Of a stretch of 64,000 nt of DNA, positions 1-7,882 are shown one piece after another. The stretch is from Spirochaetales bacterium. Its GTDB lineage: Bacteria > Spirochaetota > Spirochaetia > Treponematales > Treponemataceae. Under the pieces are notes generated by a model, which saw only the letters and a program-made list of their open reading frames with translations, did not search any database and was not told where the DNA came from. The first letter of the stretch is position 1, and each line of letters starts with the position of its first letter. The DNA is taken from positions 310,001-374,000 of the forward strand of contig QKEL01000011.1 of the NCBI GenBank assembly GCA_003252395.1, in the 5' to 3' direction. A program made the position numbers and the translations under genes.

Positions 1-703
1 TGGTCATCCCGTAGTCCAGCACGTACATGCGCTCGCATACCCCCATGACCACCTGCATATGGTGCTCTATGAGCACGATGGTAAGGCCGAAGCGCTCGCG
101 GATACGCAGGATAAAGTCCATCAGCTCCATGGATTCCTGGGGGTTCATCCCCGCCGCGGGCTCGTCCAAAAAGAGCAGGGAGGGCTTCGTGGCCAGCGCG
201 CGGGCAATTTCGAGCCGCCGCTGCTTGCCGTACGGAAGGCTCGTCGCCGGGTCCGATTCGTGGCTTTCCAGCCCGACCTGGGCAAGGAGGGCCCGGGCTT
301 CCTCATGCGACCGCCGCTCCTTTTCCGTATACGAAGGCAGGCGGAGCGTCGCCTCGAACAGGTTGACGCCCATCCGCATATGCTGGGCCACGAGCACGTT
401 GTCGAGCACGCTCATATCCTTGAAAAGCCGGATATTCTGAAAGGTCCGCGCGACGCCCATGCGGGTAATCGCGTGGGGCTTCTTGCCGGTAATGTCCGTG
501 CCCCGGAAGTACACCTTGCCCGAGGTCGGCTTGTACACGCCGGTGATCAGGTTAAAGGTCGTGGTCTTGCCGGCGCCGTTCGGCCCGATCAGCCCGACGA
601 TCTCACCGGGCCCGATTTCAACGTTCAGGGCGCTTACCGCGGACAGGCCCCCGAACGACTTATTGACGTCTACGGCCCGTAAAATGGCTTGTTCGTTCGT
701 CAT
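1..703 (-). CDS. livG: Branched-chain amino-acid ABC transporter ATPase LivG (partial, runs off the left edge)
   Basis: This is an ATP-hydrolysing subunit that drives LivHM-mediated import of branched-chain or related amino acids at the inner membrane. The visible 234 codons begin at the ATG at 703 and are open to base 1, so the C-terminus is missing. Walker A (GPNGAGKTT) lies at residues 40-48. The LivG-type signature ([14 protein letters not shown], in place of LSGGQ) starts near 157, Walker B (LLFLDEP) near 176, and the switch histidine (IEHH) near 214. Its start overlaps the livM stop by 4 nt (ATGA), so translation is probably coupled. A livF would be expected just outside the window. Family assignment is secure; the exact amino-acid substrate is not shown. 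Confidence 0.96.
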   Translation of the reverse strand, partial: MTNEQAILRAVDVNKSFGGLSAVSALNVEIGPGEIVGLIGPNGAGKTTTFNLITGVYKPTSGKVYFRGTDITGKKPHAITRMGVARTFQNIRLFKDMSVLDNVLVAQHMRMGVNLFEATLRLPSYTEKERRSHEEARALLAQVGLESHESDPATSLPYGKQRRLEIARALATKPSLLFLDEPAAGMNPQESMELMDFILRIRERFGLTIVLIEHHMQVVMGVCERMYVLDYGMT

Positions 704-1776
704 GGCCTCACCTTCCCCTTCCGTTTAAGCCGCAGGCCGAGTTTCGCCAGGCAGTCCCAGCTGAATTCTTTCTTTCCCATCAGGCCCTGCTGGCGGAAAA
801 TGACCACAGCCATGAGAAGGGCCGAGAAAAACACCATTCGAAGCCCCGGAATGCCCGAAGTGGACACGAAACCGAGGTTGAGCGGACCGTCCAGGAAGCG
901 CAGGGCCTCCATGGAAACGGTCACCGCCACCGCCGCGATCACGGAGCCGGTAATGGAGCCGACCCCGCCCAATACCACGATCAGGAGGATATCGAAGGTT
1001 TTCAGGAAGATAAACTGCTTCGGGTCGATGGTAGTCAGGTAATGGGCCAAAAGGCCGCCGCCGATGCCGGCGAGAAAGCTCGAAATGGTAAAGGAGAGGA
1101 CCTTCATGCCGAATACGTCGATACCCATGGACTCGGCGGCGATCTCGTTGTCCCGAATCGCCTTGAACGCGCGCCCGTAACTCGACTTTATGAGGAGCGC
1201 CATAAAGGCGACCACCGCCGCCGCGGTAAGCCAGGCCCACCACACGTTCGTGAAGCGGGGAAGGCCCTTGAGGCCCAGGGCCCCGTTGGTAATGGTCTGG
1301 GCGTTGGTCAAAAGCACCCGGATAATTTCCGAAAAGCCCAGGGTCGCGATGGCGAGGTAATCGTCGCGGAGGCGGAGCGCGATAACGCCCAAAAGCCACC
1401 CGATTAAGCCCGCCGCCGCGCCGCCGAGGAGCAGCGCGGGAAGGAAGGGAATGGAAATCTCCGCGAGCAGGGGGTGTATCGGGGCCAGTATGAAATTCGC
1501 CGCCTTTTGCGCGGGCGACATGGTTAATAGGGCGCAGGTATAGGCGCCGATGGCCATGAAGCCGGCGTGCCCCAGGCTAAAGAGGCCCGTGAAGCCGTTA
1601 ATCAGGTTCAGCGATAGGGCAAGAATCACGTTTATCGCGCAGAGCTTGAATATCTGCATGGTAAAGGGGTCCATTAAGCCGTCGAAGGCGAACAGGAGCG
1701 CGAGGAACGCGGCCGCGGCCGCCAGGGTCAGCTTGCCGTTTCGGCCCATTTTTCCGAGGATCGGTAGGGTGCCCAT
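700..1776 (-). CDS. livM: Branched-chain amino-acid ABC transporter permease LivM
   Basis: Inner-membrane permease of the HAAT/Liv family, 358 residues, with the strongly hydrophobic multi-helix pattern of LivM. The motif [20 protein letters not shown] in the N-terminal third is diagnostic, and [13 protein letters not shown] marks the cytoplasmic loop that contacts the ATPase. The reading frame extends further upstream, but the ATG at 1776 overlaps the livH stop as ATGA and gives the normal family start (MGTLPILGK), so I used it. It sits between livH and livG with 4-nt overlaps on both sides, which is tight translational coupling. No defects are visible. Confidence 0.95.
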   Translation of the reverse strand: MGTLPILGKMGRNGKLTLAAAAAFLALLFAFDGLMDPFTMQIFKLCAINVILALSLNLINGFTGLFSLGHAGFMAIGAYTCALLTMSPAQKAANFILAPIHPLLAEISIPFLPALLLGGAAAGLIGWLLGVIALRLRDDYLAIATLGFSEIIRVLLTNAQTITNGALGLKGLPRFTNVWWAWLTAAAVVAFMALLIKSSYGRAFKAIRDNEIAAESMGIDVFGMKVLSFTISSFLAGIGGGLLAHYLTTIDPKQFIFLKTFDILLIVVLGGVGSITGSVIAAVAVTVSMEALRFLDGPLNLGFVSTSGIPGLRMVFFSALLMAVVIFRQQGLMGKKEFSWDCLAKLGLRLKRKGKVRP

Positions 1777-2669
1777 CAGACTTTCTCCCCCTGGTTCTTG
1801 CCGAGGAGGCCCGTGGGCTTCACGAGGAGCACCACGATCAGGAGGACGAACGCGAACGCGTCCTTGTAGCCGGTCAGCTCGGGAAGGAAGGCCACGGTCA
1901 TTAGCTCGATAAGGCCCAACAGCAGGCCGCCCAAAACCGCCCCGCCGATGCTGCCGATACCGCCGATAACCGCGGCGATAAAGCATTTAAGCCCGGGCAT
2001 AATGCCCATCAGGGGCTCCAGTCGCGGGTATTTGAGCGCCCACATGATCCCGCCGAAGGCGGCGAGCATGGACCCCACCGCGAAAGTGAACGCCACGATC
2101 CGGTTCACGTCGATCGCCATGAGCCGCGCCGCCTCTATATCGGTGGAAACCGCCCGCATGGCCATGCCGGTTTTGGTGCGGTGCACCACCCATAAAAGCG
2201 CCGCCAAAATAACGGCGGTAACGACCGGTATTATCAGGCTTACGCTCATCACCGACACGCCGGCGAACTCCATTCTGGTGCTGAAGAGCTCGGGCACCGG
2301 AAAGGCCTTGGGGCGGGCGTCGAAGAGAACGATGGCCAGGTTTTCGATAAGGAAGGAGGCGCCGATGGCGCTGATCATGATCGAGATGCGCGGGGAATCG
2401 CGCAGCGGCCGGTAGGCGACCCGCTCAAGGCCGACGCCGAACACGGCCGTAAAGCCGATGGCCACGATCGCCGCGGCCCACCAGGGCATCATGAACTGGC
2501 CCACGCAGAAAAAGGCGACGTACGCGCCGATCATGAACACGTCGCCGTGGGCGAAATTGATCAGGCGGAGAATGCCGTACACCATGGTATACCCGATGGC
2601 GATCAGGGCATAGAGGCTGCCCAGCGAAAGGGCATTGGCGAATTGCTGCAAAAACGTTTGGAAATCCAT
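1776..2669 (-). CDS. livH: Branched-chain amino-acid ABC transporter permease LivH
   Basis: A 297-residue hydrophobic inner-membrane permease that pairs with LivM. Family signatures include the N-terminal SLYALIAIGYTMVYGILRLI with NFAHGDVFM, and the loop KTGMAMRAVSTDIEAARLM near the middle, the usual ATPase-coupling segment. The C-terminus has the LivH pattern VLLVKPTGLLG. The start ATG at 2669 has an AAAGGA ribosome site a few bases upstream. It follows livJ after 154 bp that hold a strong hairpin plus T-run (separate entry), so its expression is probably a read-through fraction of livJ transcription. Confidence 0.95.
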   Translation of the reverse strand: MDFQTFLQQFANALSLGSLYALIAIGYTMVYGILRLINFAHGDVFMIGAYVAFFCVGQFMMPWWAAAIVAIGFTAVFGVGLERVAYRPLRDSPRISIMISAIGASFLIENLAIVLFDARPKAFPVPELFSTRMEFAGVSVMSVSLIIPVVTAVILAALLWVVHRTKTGMAMRAVSTDIEAARLMAIDVNRIVAFTFAVGSMLAAFGGIMWALKYPRLEPLMGIMPGLKCFIAAVIGGIGSIGGAVLGGLLLGLIELMTVAFLPELTGYKDAFAFVLLIVVLLVKPTGLLGKNQGEKV

Positions 2670-2705
2670 GAAAATCCTTTGGCGTCGCCGCTACCCGCAA
2701 CGCGT

Positions 2706-2754
2706 AAAAAATCGCCGCACGCGACCCGAAGGGTTTCGGATCCCCCGTGCGGCG
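2706..2754 (-). terminator. Intercistronic attenuator/terminator between livJ and livH
   Basis: On the minus strand a perfect 9-bp stem (CGCCGCACG at 2713-2721 against CGTGCGGCG at 2746-2754) encloses a smaller inner hairpin and is followed directly by six T residues (2706-2711). Placed 70 nt after the livJ stop and 36 nt before livH, it would stop most transcripts after the binding-protein gene. This is the usual way to make more binding protein than permease. Confidence 0.75.
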
Positions 2755-2823
2755 CGAATGTAAACGGCCGTAAGGAACCGGGGGCCGCGCCTTCGCGGCC
2801 CCGCGCCTTCGTCAGCCCGCGGC

Positions 2824-3972
2824 TTAGGGCTTGACCGTCGTCAGATAGACGAACTTGCCGTCCTTGACGGTCTTGAGCACGGCGTCCTTTTCGGCGTTGC
2901 GGTCGGCGTTGATGGTGATCGAGCCGGCGGCGCCCTCGAAATTGACGGTCTGGGCGATGGCGTCGCGGATCTTCACCGAGTCGGCGGAACCGGCGCGCTT
3001 GATCGCGTCGACGATCACGAGGTACGCGTCATAGCCCAGGGCCGAGACGGCGGCGGGTTCCTTGCCGTATTCCGCGCGGAAGGCGGCGAGGAATTCCTCG
3101 GAAGTCTTGTTTATGGGCACGTCGTTGGCGAAGAAGGTGGTGATGGTGGCGCCCTCCACGGAAGAGCCGCCCACCTCGAGGAAGGCGTTCTCGTCCCAGG
3201 TATCGCCGCCAAGGAACTGGGTCGTCATGCCCAGGGCGCGGGCCTGCTTGACGATCAGCGCCGACTCGGTGAAGTTGCCGGGGGCGAAGATCACGTCGGG
3301 GCTATATTTCTTGATATTGGTCAGCTGCGCGCTGAACTCCTGGTCGCCGGTGTTGTAGTCAGCGGTCGCCACCACGGCGTTCGCGTCGCCGGTGAGCTTC
3401 ACGAACTCGTCCACGAAGAATTTCGCCAGCCCGACGGAATAGTCGTTGGAAACCTCGCGGATAATCGCCACCTTCTTGGCGCCCAGGGTCTCCACGGCGT
3501 ACTTCGCCATAACCGTACCCTGGAAGGGGTCCAGGAAGCAAACGCGGAAATAATAATCGTTGCCGAGGGTCACGTTGGGGTTGGTGCACGAGGCGCCCAC
3601 CGCGGGAATCTTGGCTTCGGCGAATATCGGGCCGCCGGACATGGACAGGGAACTGCCCCACGAACCGATCACGGCGTTGACTTTCTCTTTCTGGGCGAGC
3701 ACGGTCGCGGCGTTGGCGGCCTCAACCTTGTCGGACTTGTTGTCCACCGTAACGAGCTGGATCTTCTTGCCCAGCACCTCGGGGAAAAGCTTGTTCGCCA
3801 GCTTGATGCCGTCGGCCTCGTCCGCTCCGCCCGCGCCGTTGGCGCCGGTCAGGGGCTCGAAAACGCCGATCTTGATGACATTGCTGTCGGCGGCGGGTTT
3901 GCCGCAGGAAACGAACGCGAGACCGCCAAAGAGCAACGCCCCGGCGGCTAAAACAATCGAACATTTCTTCAT
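2824..3972 (-). CDS. livJ: Branched-chain amino-acid ABC transporter substrate-binding lipoprotein
   Basis: A 382-residue periplasmic receptor of the Leu/Ile/Val-binding family (type I periplasmic-binding fold, Peripla_BP_6). The N-terminus is a lipoprotein signal with lipobox FVSC (Cys near residue 23), so the protein is probably tethered to the membrane, as is common in spirochaetes. Family marks are IKIGVFEPLTGANGAGG at the start of the mature domain, AVIGSWGSSLSMSGGPIFAE, and GYDAYLVIVDAIKRAGS in the C-terminal lobe. The ATG at 3972 has GGAG 7 nt upstream. It is first in the livJHMG operon and has its own promoter. The ligand (branched-chain, aromatic or amide) cannot be read from the sequence. 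Confidence 0.94.
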   Translation of the reverse strand: MKKCSIVLAAGALLFGGLAFVSCGKPAADSNVIKIGVFEPLTGANGAGGADEADGIKLANKLFPEVLGKKIQLVTVDNKSDKVEAANAATVLAQKEKVNAVIGSWGSSLSMSGGPIFAEAKIPAVGASCTNPNVTLGNDYYFRVCFLDPFQGTVMAKYAVETLGAKKVAIIREVSNDYSVGLAKFFVDEFVKLTGDANAVVATADYNTGDQEFSAQLTNIKKYSPDVIFAPGNFTESALIVKQARALGMTTQFLGGDTWDENAFLEVGGSSVEGATITTFFANDVPINKTSEEFLAAFRAEYGKEPAAVSALGYDAYLVIVDAIKRAGSADSVKIRDAIAQTVNFEGAAGSITINADRNAEKDAVLKTVKDGKFVYLTTVKP

Positions 3973-3994
3973 GGAAATCTCCTATGTGCCCCTC

Positions 3995-4024
3995 ATCGTA
4001 TCAAGGCCTGCGAATTCGCGTCAA
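3995..4024 (-). promoter_or_regulatory. Probable sigma-70-type promoter of the liv operon
   Basis: Reading on the minus strand, TTGACG (4024-4019) is followed after 18 bp by TACGAT (4000-3995), about 23 bp upstream of the livJ start. Five of six bases match the consensus in the -35 box and four of six in the -10. Prediction by eye only. Confidence 0.55.
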
Positions 4025-4054
4025 GCAAAGTTTCCATGAATCGTTCGGAAATGG

Positions 4055-4087
4055 AAAAGCCCCCCCGGCGGCATCCATCGAGGGGGC
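4055..4087 (-). terminator. Terminator of trpB2
   Basis: Minus-strand hairpin made by GCCCCC (4087-4082) and GGGGGGC (4065-4059) with a 15-16-nt loop, followed by TTTT. It lies 20 nt after the trpB2 stop and just upstream of the liv promoter, insulating the two same-strand units. Confidence 0.55.
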
Positions 4088-4106
4088 GAGCGCTAAGCGT
4101 TTAATA

Positions 4107-5495
4107 TTACGGCTTCGGGAAGTCCCTGATGCAGTCAAGCGACCGCGCCAACTGCTCCGGCGAGGGCTCGTGGTCGGCGAGCTTGCCCGCGAAGTACTTG
4201 TCGTAGCCCACGAGGTCGAGAAGCCCGTGCCCGGAAAGCCCGAACACGATTACCTTCTCCTTGCCTTCCCCGTCGGCCTTCTTCGCCTCCCTGATCGCCT
4301 GGGCCACCGCGTGGCTCGTCTCCGGGGCGATCACGAGGCCCTCGGTGCGGGCGAAGAGCACCGCCGCGTCGAAGCACTCGGTTTGGCCGATGGAGGTCGG
4401 CGAGATCAGGCCGTCGGCGACCGACTTGGACACCAGCGGCGCCATGCCGTGGTAGCGCAGGCCGCCGGCGTGGATCGTGTCGGGGATAAACTCGTGGCCG
4501 AGGGTATACATCGGGAGGAGCGGGGTCATGCCGGACATATCGCCGATATCGTAGGCGAAGGGCCCGCGGGTCAGCGTGGGGCAGGAGGAGGGCTCCACCG
4601 CGATAATCTCGATCTTCTCGCCCTCGATCTTGTCCTTCACGAAGGGGAAGGTCAAACCGGCGAGGTTCGAGCCGCCGCCGGCGCAGCCGATCACCACGTC
4701 GGCCTTTTTCTCGCCCGCCTTCGCGAGCTGCACCTTGGTTTCCTGGCCGATAATCGTCTGGTGGGTCATCACGTGGTTCAGCACCGAGCCGAGCGCGTAT
4801 TTCGTGGAGCCGGTCTTGTCCGAGACCGCCTCCTCCACCGCCTCGCTGATCGCGATGGCGAGGCTGCCCGGGCAATCGGGGTCTTTCGCGAGCACCGATC
4901 GGCCCGCGTTGGTCGTGTCGGAGGGGCTCGCGATACAGGTGCCGCCCCAGGTCTGCATCAGCATCTTCCGGAAGGGCTTTTGCTCGAAGCTCACCTTCAC
5001 CATGTACACCTTGCACTCGAGCCCCATCTGCGCGCACGCGAAGGAAAGGGCGCTGCCCCACTGGCCCGCGCCGGTCTCGGTGGTCAGTTTCTTGACCCCG
5101 GCGACCTTGTTGTAGTACGCCTGGGCAACGGCCGTGTTCGGCTTGTGGCTTCCCGCGGGCGACACGCTCTCGTTTTTATAGTAGATTCTCGCGTTCGTCC
5201 CCAGCGCCTTCTCGAGCGCAACCGCCCGATGCAGGGGCGAGGGCCTCCAGCGGGAAAGAATGTCGAGCACCGGCTCGGGAATGTCGATCCAGCGCTTGCT
5301 GGACATTTCCTGCTCTATCAGGTTCATCGGGAAAATCGCGCTCATCATCTCCGGGGTGACCGGCTTCCCGTCGGGTCCCAGGGGGGGCAGCATGGGGGTC
5401 TTGAAATCCGCGGCCAGGTTATACCACTGCCGGGGCATCTCCGAGGGCGAAAGAACGATGCGTACGGGCCCGGCGGGCTTCTTGGGATCGGACAT
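4107..5495 (-). CDS. trpB2: Tryptophan synthase beta-like PLP enzyme, TrpB2 type
   Basis: A 462-residue fold-type II PLP enzyme that condenses indole with serine to give tryptophan. It belongs to the longer TrpB2 (trpEb_2) subfamily, typical TrpB being about 400 residues. The PLP lysine is in SPAGSHKPN (Lys118). The catalytic glutamate region is ETGAGQWG (140-147), and the phosphate-binding loop is GGGSN (273-277). The start ATG at 5495 has AAGGAG upstream. No trpA, trpC or trpE is adjacent, so the enzyme acts without an operon partner here, which is common for TrpB2 and fits indole salvage. A TrpXYZ-like importer is encoded at 33.4-36.2 kb. Assignment is strong; the physiological role is inferred. 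Confidence 0.93.
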   Translation of the reverse strand: MSDPKKPAGPVRIVLSPSEMPRQWYNLAADFKTPMLPPLGPDGKPVTPEMMSAIFPMNLIEQEMSSKRWIDIPEPVLDILSRWRPSPLHRAVALEKALGTNARIYYKNESVSPAGSHKPNTAVAQAYYNKVAGVKKLTTETGAGQWGSALSFACAQMGLECKVYMVKVSFEQKPFRKMLMQTWGGTCIASPSDTTNAGRSVLAKDPDCPGSLAIAISEAVEEAVSDKTGSTKYALGSVLNHVMTHQTIIGQETKVQLAKAGEKKADVVIGCAGGGSNLAGLTFPFVKDKIEGEKIEIIAVEPSSCPTLTRGPFAYDIGDMSGMTPLLPMYTLGHEFIPDTIHAGGLRYHGMAPLVSKSVADGLISPTSIGQTECFDAAVLFARTEGLVIAPETSHAVAQAIREAKKADGEGKEKVIVFGLSGHGLLDLVGYDKYFAGKLADHEPSPEQLARSLDCIRDFPKP

Positions 5496-5540
5496 AAGGG
5501 ACTCCTTAACGTGGCTTGGTTGGAAAATGCCTAGGGCGTT

Positions 5541-5584
5541 TCTATTGATAGATACAATCTACCATGACTCCCGGTAACGCGCAA
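5541..5584 (-). promoter_or_regulatory. Candidate trpB2 promoter with a palindrome over the start point
   Basis: On the minus strand TTGCGC (5584-5579), 17 bp, TAGATT (5561-5556). The predicted transcription start near 5549 falls inside TCTATTGATAGA (5541-5552), a 5-bp inverted repeat with a 2-bp centre that could be an operator. The rest of the 317-bp gap to the next gene (5496-5812) holds GC-rich DNA with no gene that I can support. Confidence 0.35.
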
Positions 5585-5812
5585 GTTGTTTTTACGCATA
5601 GAAACAAGAATTTCCCCAAAGGGGGAAGGCGCCGTGGTCCCCCGCCGGGCGAAGGCGGCCGTCCCGCCAAAACCGTCGCCGCCTCAGACGCGGCCCCCCC
5701 TGGCTCCACGCCGTCGAAACGCGTTTCGCCGCCCTTCCGCCACCCCCCCTCTTGATCCCCGAAGGCCGAAACGGGAATATGGAACCATCCTCGAAGGGAG
5801 AACGAAACCGGC

Positions 5813-6223
5813 ATGACGCAGGAAATAGGGGCATGGATACAGGACTTCCTCCGGGGCGAAGGCAACAACGTCGCCCTGGCCGACGGGCTTCTTTTGGAAA
5901 AACGGCATTACTTCGGCCCCGTCCCCTGGAAGTTACGCGACCTGACGCGGTGCTGCGGCCCGGAACCGGACATGCCGTACCGAACGCGGGAAAGCGATTT
6001 CGAGAAACGGGTAAGCGGCATCATTCGCCGGTGCGAAACCGGATGGGACATGCCTCCCCTTATCGTGCGGTACGAAGGCGGCGCGTTGACCGTCAGCGAC
6101 GGGAACCATCGCCACGAGGCCTTCAGGCGAATGGGGAAGGAAGAGATCCCCGTTATCTTCTGGATGACCCAACGAGGGGATTTCCCCGCGTTTCTCGCCG
6201 CCCGACGGCCGAAAGGAGCGTAA
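5813..6223 (+). CDS. Small ParB/sulfiredoxin-like domain protein
   Basis: A 136-residue soluble protein. The C-terminal half contains DMPPLIVRYEGGALTV followed by SDGNHRHEAFRRMG. The second block matches the DGNHR box of the ParB/Srx nucleotide-binding and nuclease fold. There is no HTH domain, so it is not a chromosome-partition ParB. Comparable single-domain proteins act as nucleotide-dependent enzymes or are uncharacterised. The ATG at 5813 has GAAGGGAGA about 12 nt upstream. It is the first gene of a three-gene plus-strand operon: the next gene begins 1 nt after its stop, behind AAAGGAGCG. The precise function is unknown. Confidence 0.75.
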   Translation: MTQEIGAWIQDFLRGEGNNVALADGLLLEKRHYFGPVPWKLRDLTRCCGPEPDMPYRTRESDFEKRVSGIIRRCETGWDMPPLIVRYEGGALTVSDGNHRHEAFRRMGKEEIPVIFWMTQRGDFPAFLAARRPKGA

Positions 6224-6224
6224 G

Positions 6225-6869
6225 ATGCTGATCATAAGCGCCCCGAACGTATCGACCACGGGGACCGGATCAAAAAGCCTCTCCATAGCGAACGCGGTCA
6301 AGGCGGGGCTTGAAAACCTGGGGGCGGGGAACGTCCGCGTCACCGACCTTCGGGACTTCGACCTCCGGTTTTGCGTTATGTGCCAGGGGTGCGCGCAAGA
6401 CCGGCGCTGCGTCCGGGACGGGGACTTTAACCGCTTTCTCGCGCTCTGGGACGCCCATGGCGACATTATCCTCGTGGTTCCCCATTACGCGTCCATCCCG
6501 TCGAAGCTCCTGTGCGCGTTCGAGAAAATGCAGGAAATCCAGTATCTTGCGTATTGCCAGGGAAAGGCGGGAGCGAACGCGCGAAGGGTCATGATTATCG
6601 CCCACGGCGGCTTGACCGAGGGGTACCGCGACGCCTACGTCAATAACCTGATCAAGCCCCTCACCGCCATCGCGCAAAGCGTCGGCTGCGAGGTCGTGAA
6701 CGGGAAAATCGATTCGCCCCTCTGTTTCGGGGTGAAAAGGTACCTCGACTCGAAAGAGCCGTCGGGGTCATGCTTCGCCAAGGAAGACGACGCCGAGGCC
6801 GAGCGGGACGTCGTCGAAAAAGCCGTCGCGTATTTCACGCGAATACCGTCCTCGGGAGATACATTATGA
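6225..6869 (+). CDS. NADPH-dependent FMN reductase / iron-sulfur flavoprotein-like
   Basis: A 214-residue flavodoxin-fold protein (FMN_red family). The N-terminal strand-loop MLIISAPNVSTTGTGSKSLS is the FMN-phosphate-binding segment. CVMCQGCAQDRRCVRDGD (around residues 46-63) carries the close-spaced cysteines typical of flavoproteins that bind an Fe-S cluster or use redox-active cysteines. The middle HGDIILVVPHYASIPS is the FMN-isoalloxazine region. It probably reduces quinones or metals, or provides electrons; the substrate is unknown. Its TGA overlaps the ATG of the following glyoxalase gene, indicating co-translation. Confidence 0.85.
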   Translation: MLIISAPNVSTTGTGSKSLSIANAVKAGLENLGAGNVRVTDLRDFDLRFCVMCQGCAQDRRCVRDGDFNRFLALWDAHGDIILVVPHYASIPSKLLCAFEKMQEIQYLAYCQGKAGANARRVMIIAHGGLTEGYRDAYVNNLIKPLTAIAQSVGCEVVNGKIDSPLCFGVKRYLDSKEPSGSCFAKEDDAEAERDVVEKAVAYFTRIPSSGDTL

Positions 6870-7246
6870 CCTTCATCGGCCTCTCGCTCATCACGGAAAA
6901 CGTGCCCCGGCTCGTCGCGTTCTACGAAAGGCTCTTCGGCGTACGGGCCGAGGGCGACGACGTTCACGCGACCCTCGCCCTGCCGGGGCTCAACCTCGCG
7001 CTCTATTCCCGGGAAGCCTCGATCCGCGACATGAGTTTTACCTATCCCCCGGGCTCGGGAAGCGGGCATACCGTCCTCATGTTCTCGGTGGAAAGCGCGG
7101 ACGCGGAATTCGACCGCGTTAAGTCCCTCGGGATTCCCGTCATGACGGAGCCCACGGTATACCCCTGGGGGGCCAAGGCCTTTCACTTCCGCGATCCCGA
7201 CGGTACCGTCGTGGATTTCGTCGAGCCGCCGCGGAACGCACCGTAG
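6866..7246 (+). CDS. Glyoxalase/bleomycin-resistance (VOC) family protein
   Basis: A 126-residue single VOC domain made of two beta-alpha-beta-beta-beta modules. Module 1 begins at FIGLSLITENVPRLVAFYER. Module 2 ends in the family-typical FHFRDPDGTVVDFVEPP. VOC proteins are metal-dependent lyases, dioxygenases or drug-binding proteins; the His/Glu metal ligands can be partly matched (HFRDPDG), but the substrate cannot be told. The start ATG at 6866 overlaps the preceding stop (ATGA). It closes the ParB-like/flavoprotein/VOC operon and runs convergently into the acetyltransferase gene 11 bp away. Confidence 0.88.
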   Translation: MTFIGLSLITENVPRLVAFYERLFGVRAEGDDVHATLALPGLNLALYSREASIRDMSFTYPPGSGSGHTVLMFSVESADAEFDRVKSLGIPVMTEPTVYPWGAKAFHFRDPDGTVVDFVEPPRNAP

Positions 7247-7257
7247 GGGCCGCCGCC

Positions 7258-7767
7258 CTAGCCCTTCAGGGCCCGGTACTCCGCCAGGGTTTCCGGGGTC
7301 ACGGTAAAATCCGTCCAGTCCGCGTCGGTCAGTTCCATCATGCTCCGGGAACGCGAAAGGCCGCACTTTTCGTAAAAGGGAACGGCCGCGTCGTTCGCGT
7401 AAATGAAGACGATTATGTCCCGTTCGCCTCCCGCGGCGGCGCGGGCCAAGGCGACCATGCGCGAGCCGATCCCGTTTTTCGTGTAGTCGCGGTCTACCCC
7501 CAAATCCGTTACCATGAGCCAATACGCGAAATCGGTCAGCCCGAAGCAGACCCCCACCGCCTCATCGGCCTCGTTCAGCGCCAAAAGGCTGATTTGGGCA
7601 TGGGAAACGAGCTTCTCTATCCGCTCAAAGAACCGTTCCCGCGGGTACTGCGACCCCAGATCGGTTCGGGTCAGGAACTCGATATAGGACTCGGCGCTTA
7701 TCTTCCGTTCCACGATCCGAACGGGGCCCCGCGCGGTGTCCACCCGTCCTTCGGTTTCATCAATCAT
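7258..7767 (-). CDS. GNAT family N-acetyltransferase
   Basis: A 169-residue acetyl-CoA-dependent transferase. The core motif is DRDYTKNGIGSRMVALARAA, a variant of the R/Q-x-x-G-x-G/A acetyl-CoA loop in which Lys-Asn-Gly-Ile-Gly replaces the usual RGxG. NDAAVPFYEKCGLSRSRSM is the typical C-terminal GNAT strand. The frame is open further upstream, but the ATG at 7767 is preceded by TAGGAG at good spacing and gives a family-length protein. It diverges from the MFS gene at 7883. The substrate is unknown. Confidence 0.85.
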   Translation of the reverse strand: MIDETEGRVDTARGPVRIVERKISAESYIEFLTRTDLGSQYPRERFFERIEKLVSHAQISLLALNEADEAVGVCFGLTDFAYWLMVTDLGVDRDYTKNGIGSRMVALARAAAGGERDIIVFIYANDAAVPFYEKCGLSRSRSMMELTDADWTDFTVTPETLAEYRALKG

Positions 7768-7882
7768 GATCGCTCCTATCGCCCGTGCGGGGCAGGGAAT
7801 ACCGTATCGGATTACCGCGGCCGTGGTAAAGCGCCCGCGTCCGCATTGACCTTCGCGCTGCGGGCGTGACATCATCGTCGCC

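Noticed and set aside
3984..5534. 516-codon plus-strand open frame opposite trpB2
   Set aside because: Antisense shadow of a clear enzyme gene; composition is Arg/Gly/His/Leu-rich as expected from GC-rich complement, with no motif.
5813..6223. Chromosome-partition ParB or origin-region marker
   Set aside because: Only the DGNHR-type domain is present, no HTH, no ParA neighbour and no parS-like palindrome.
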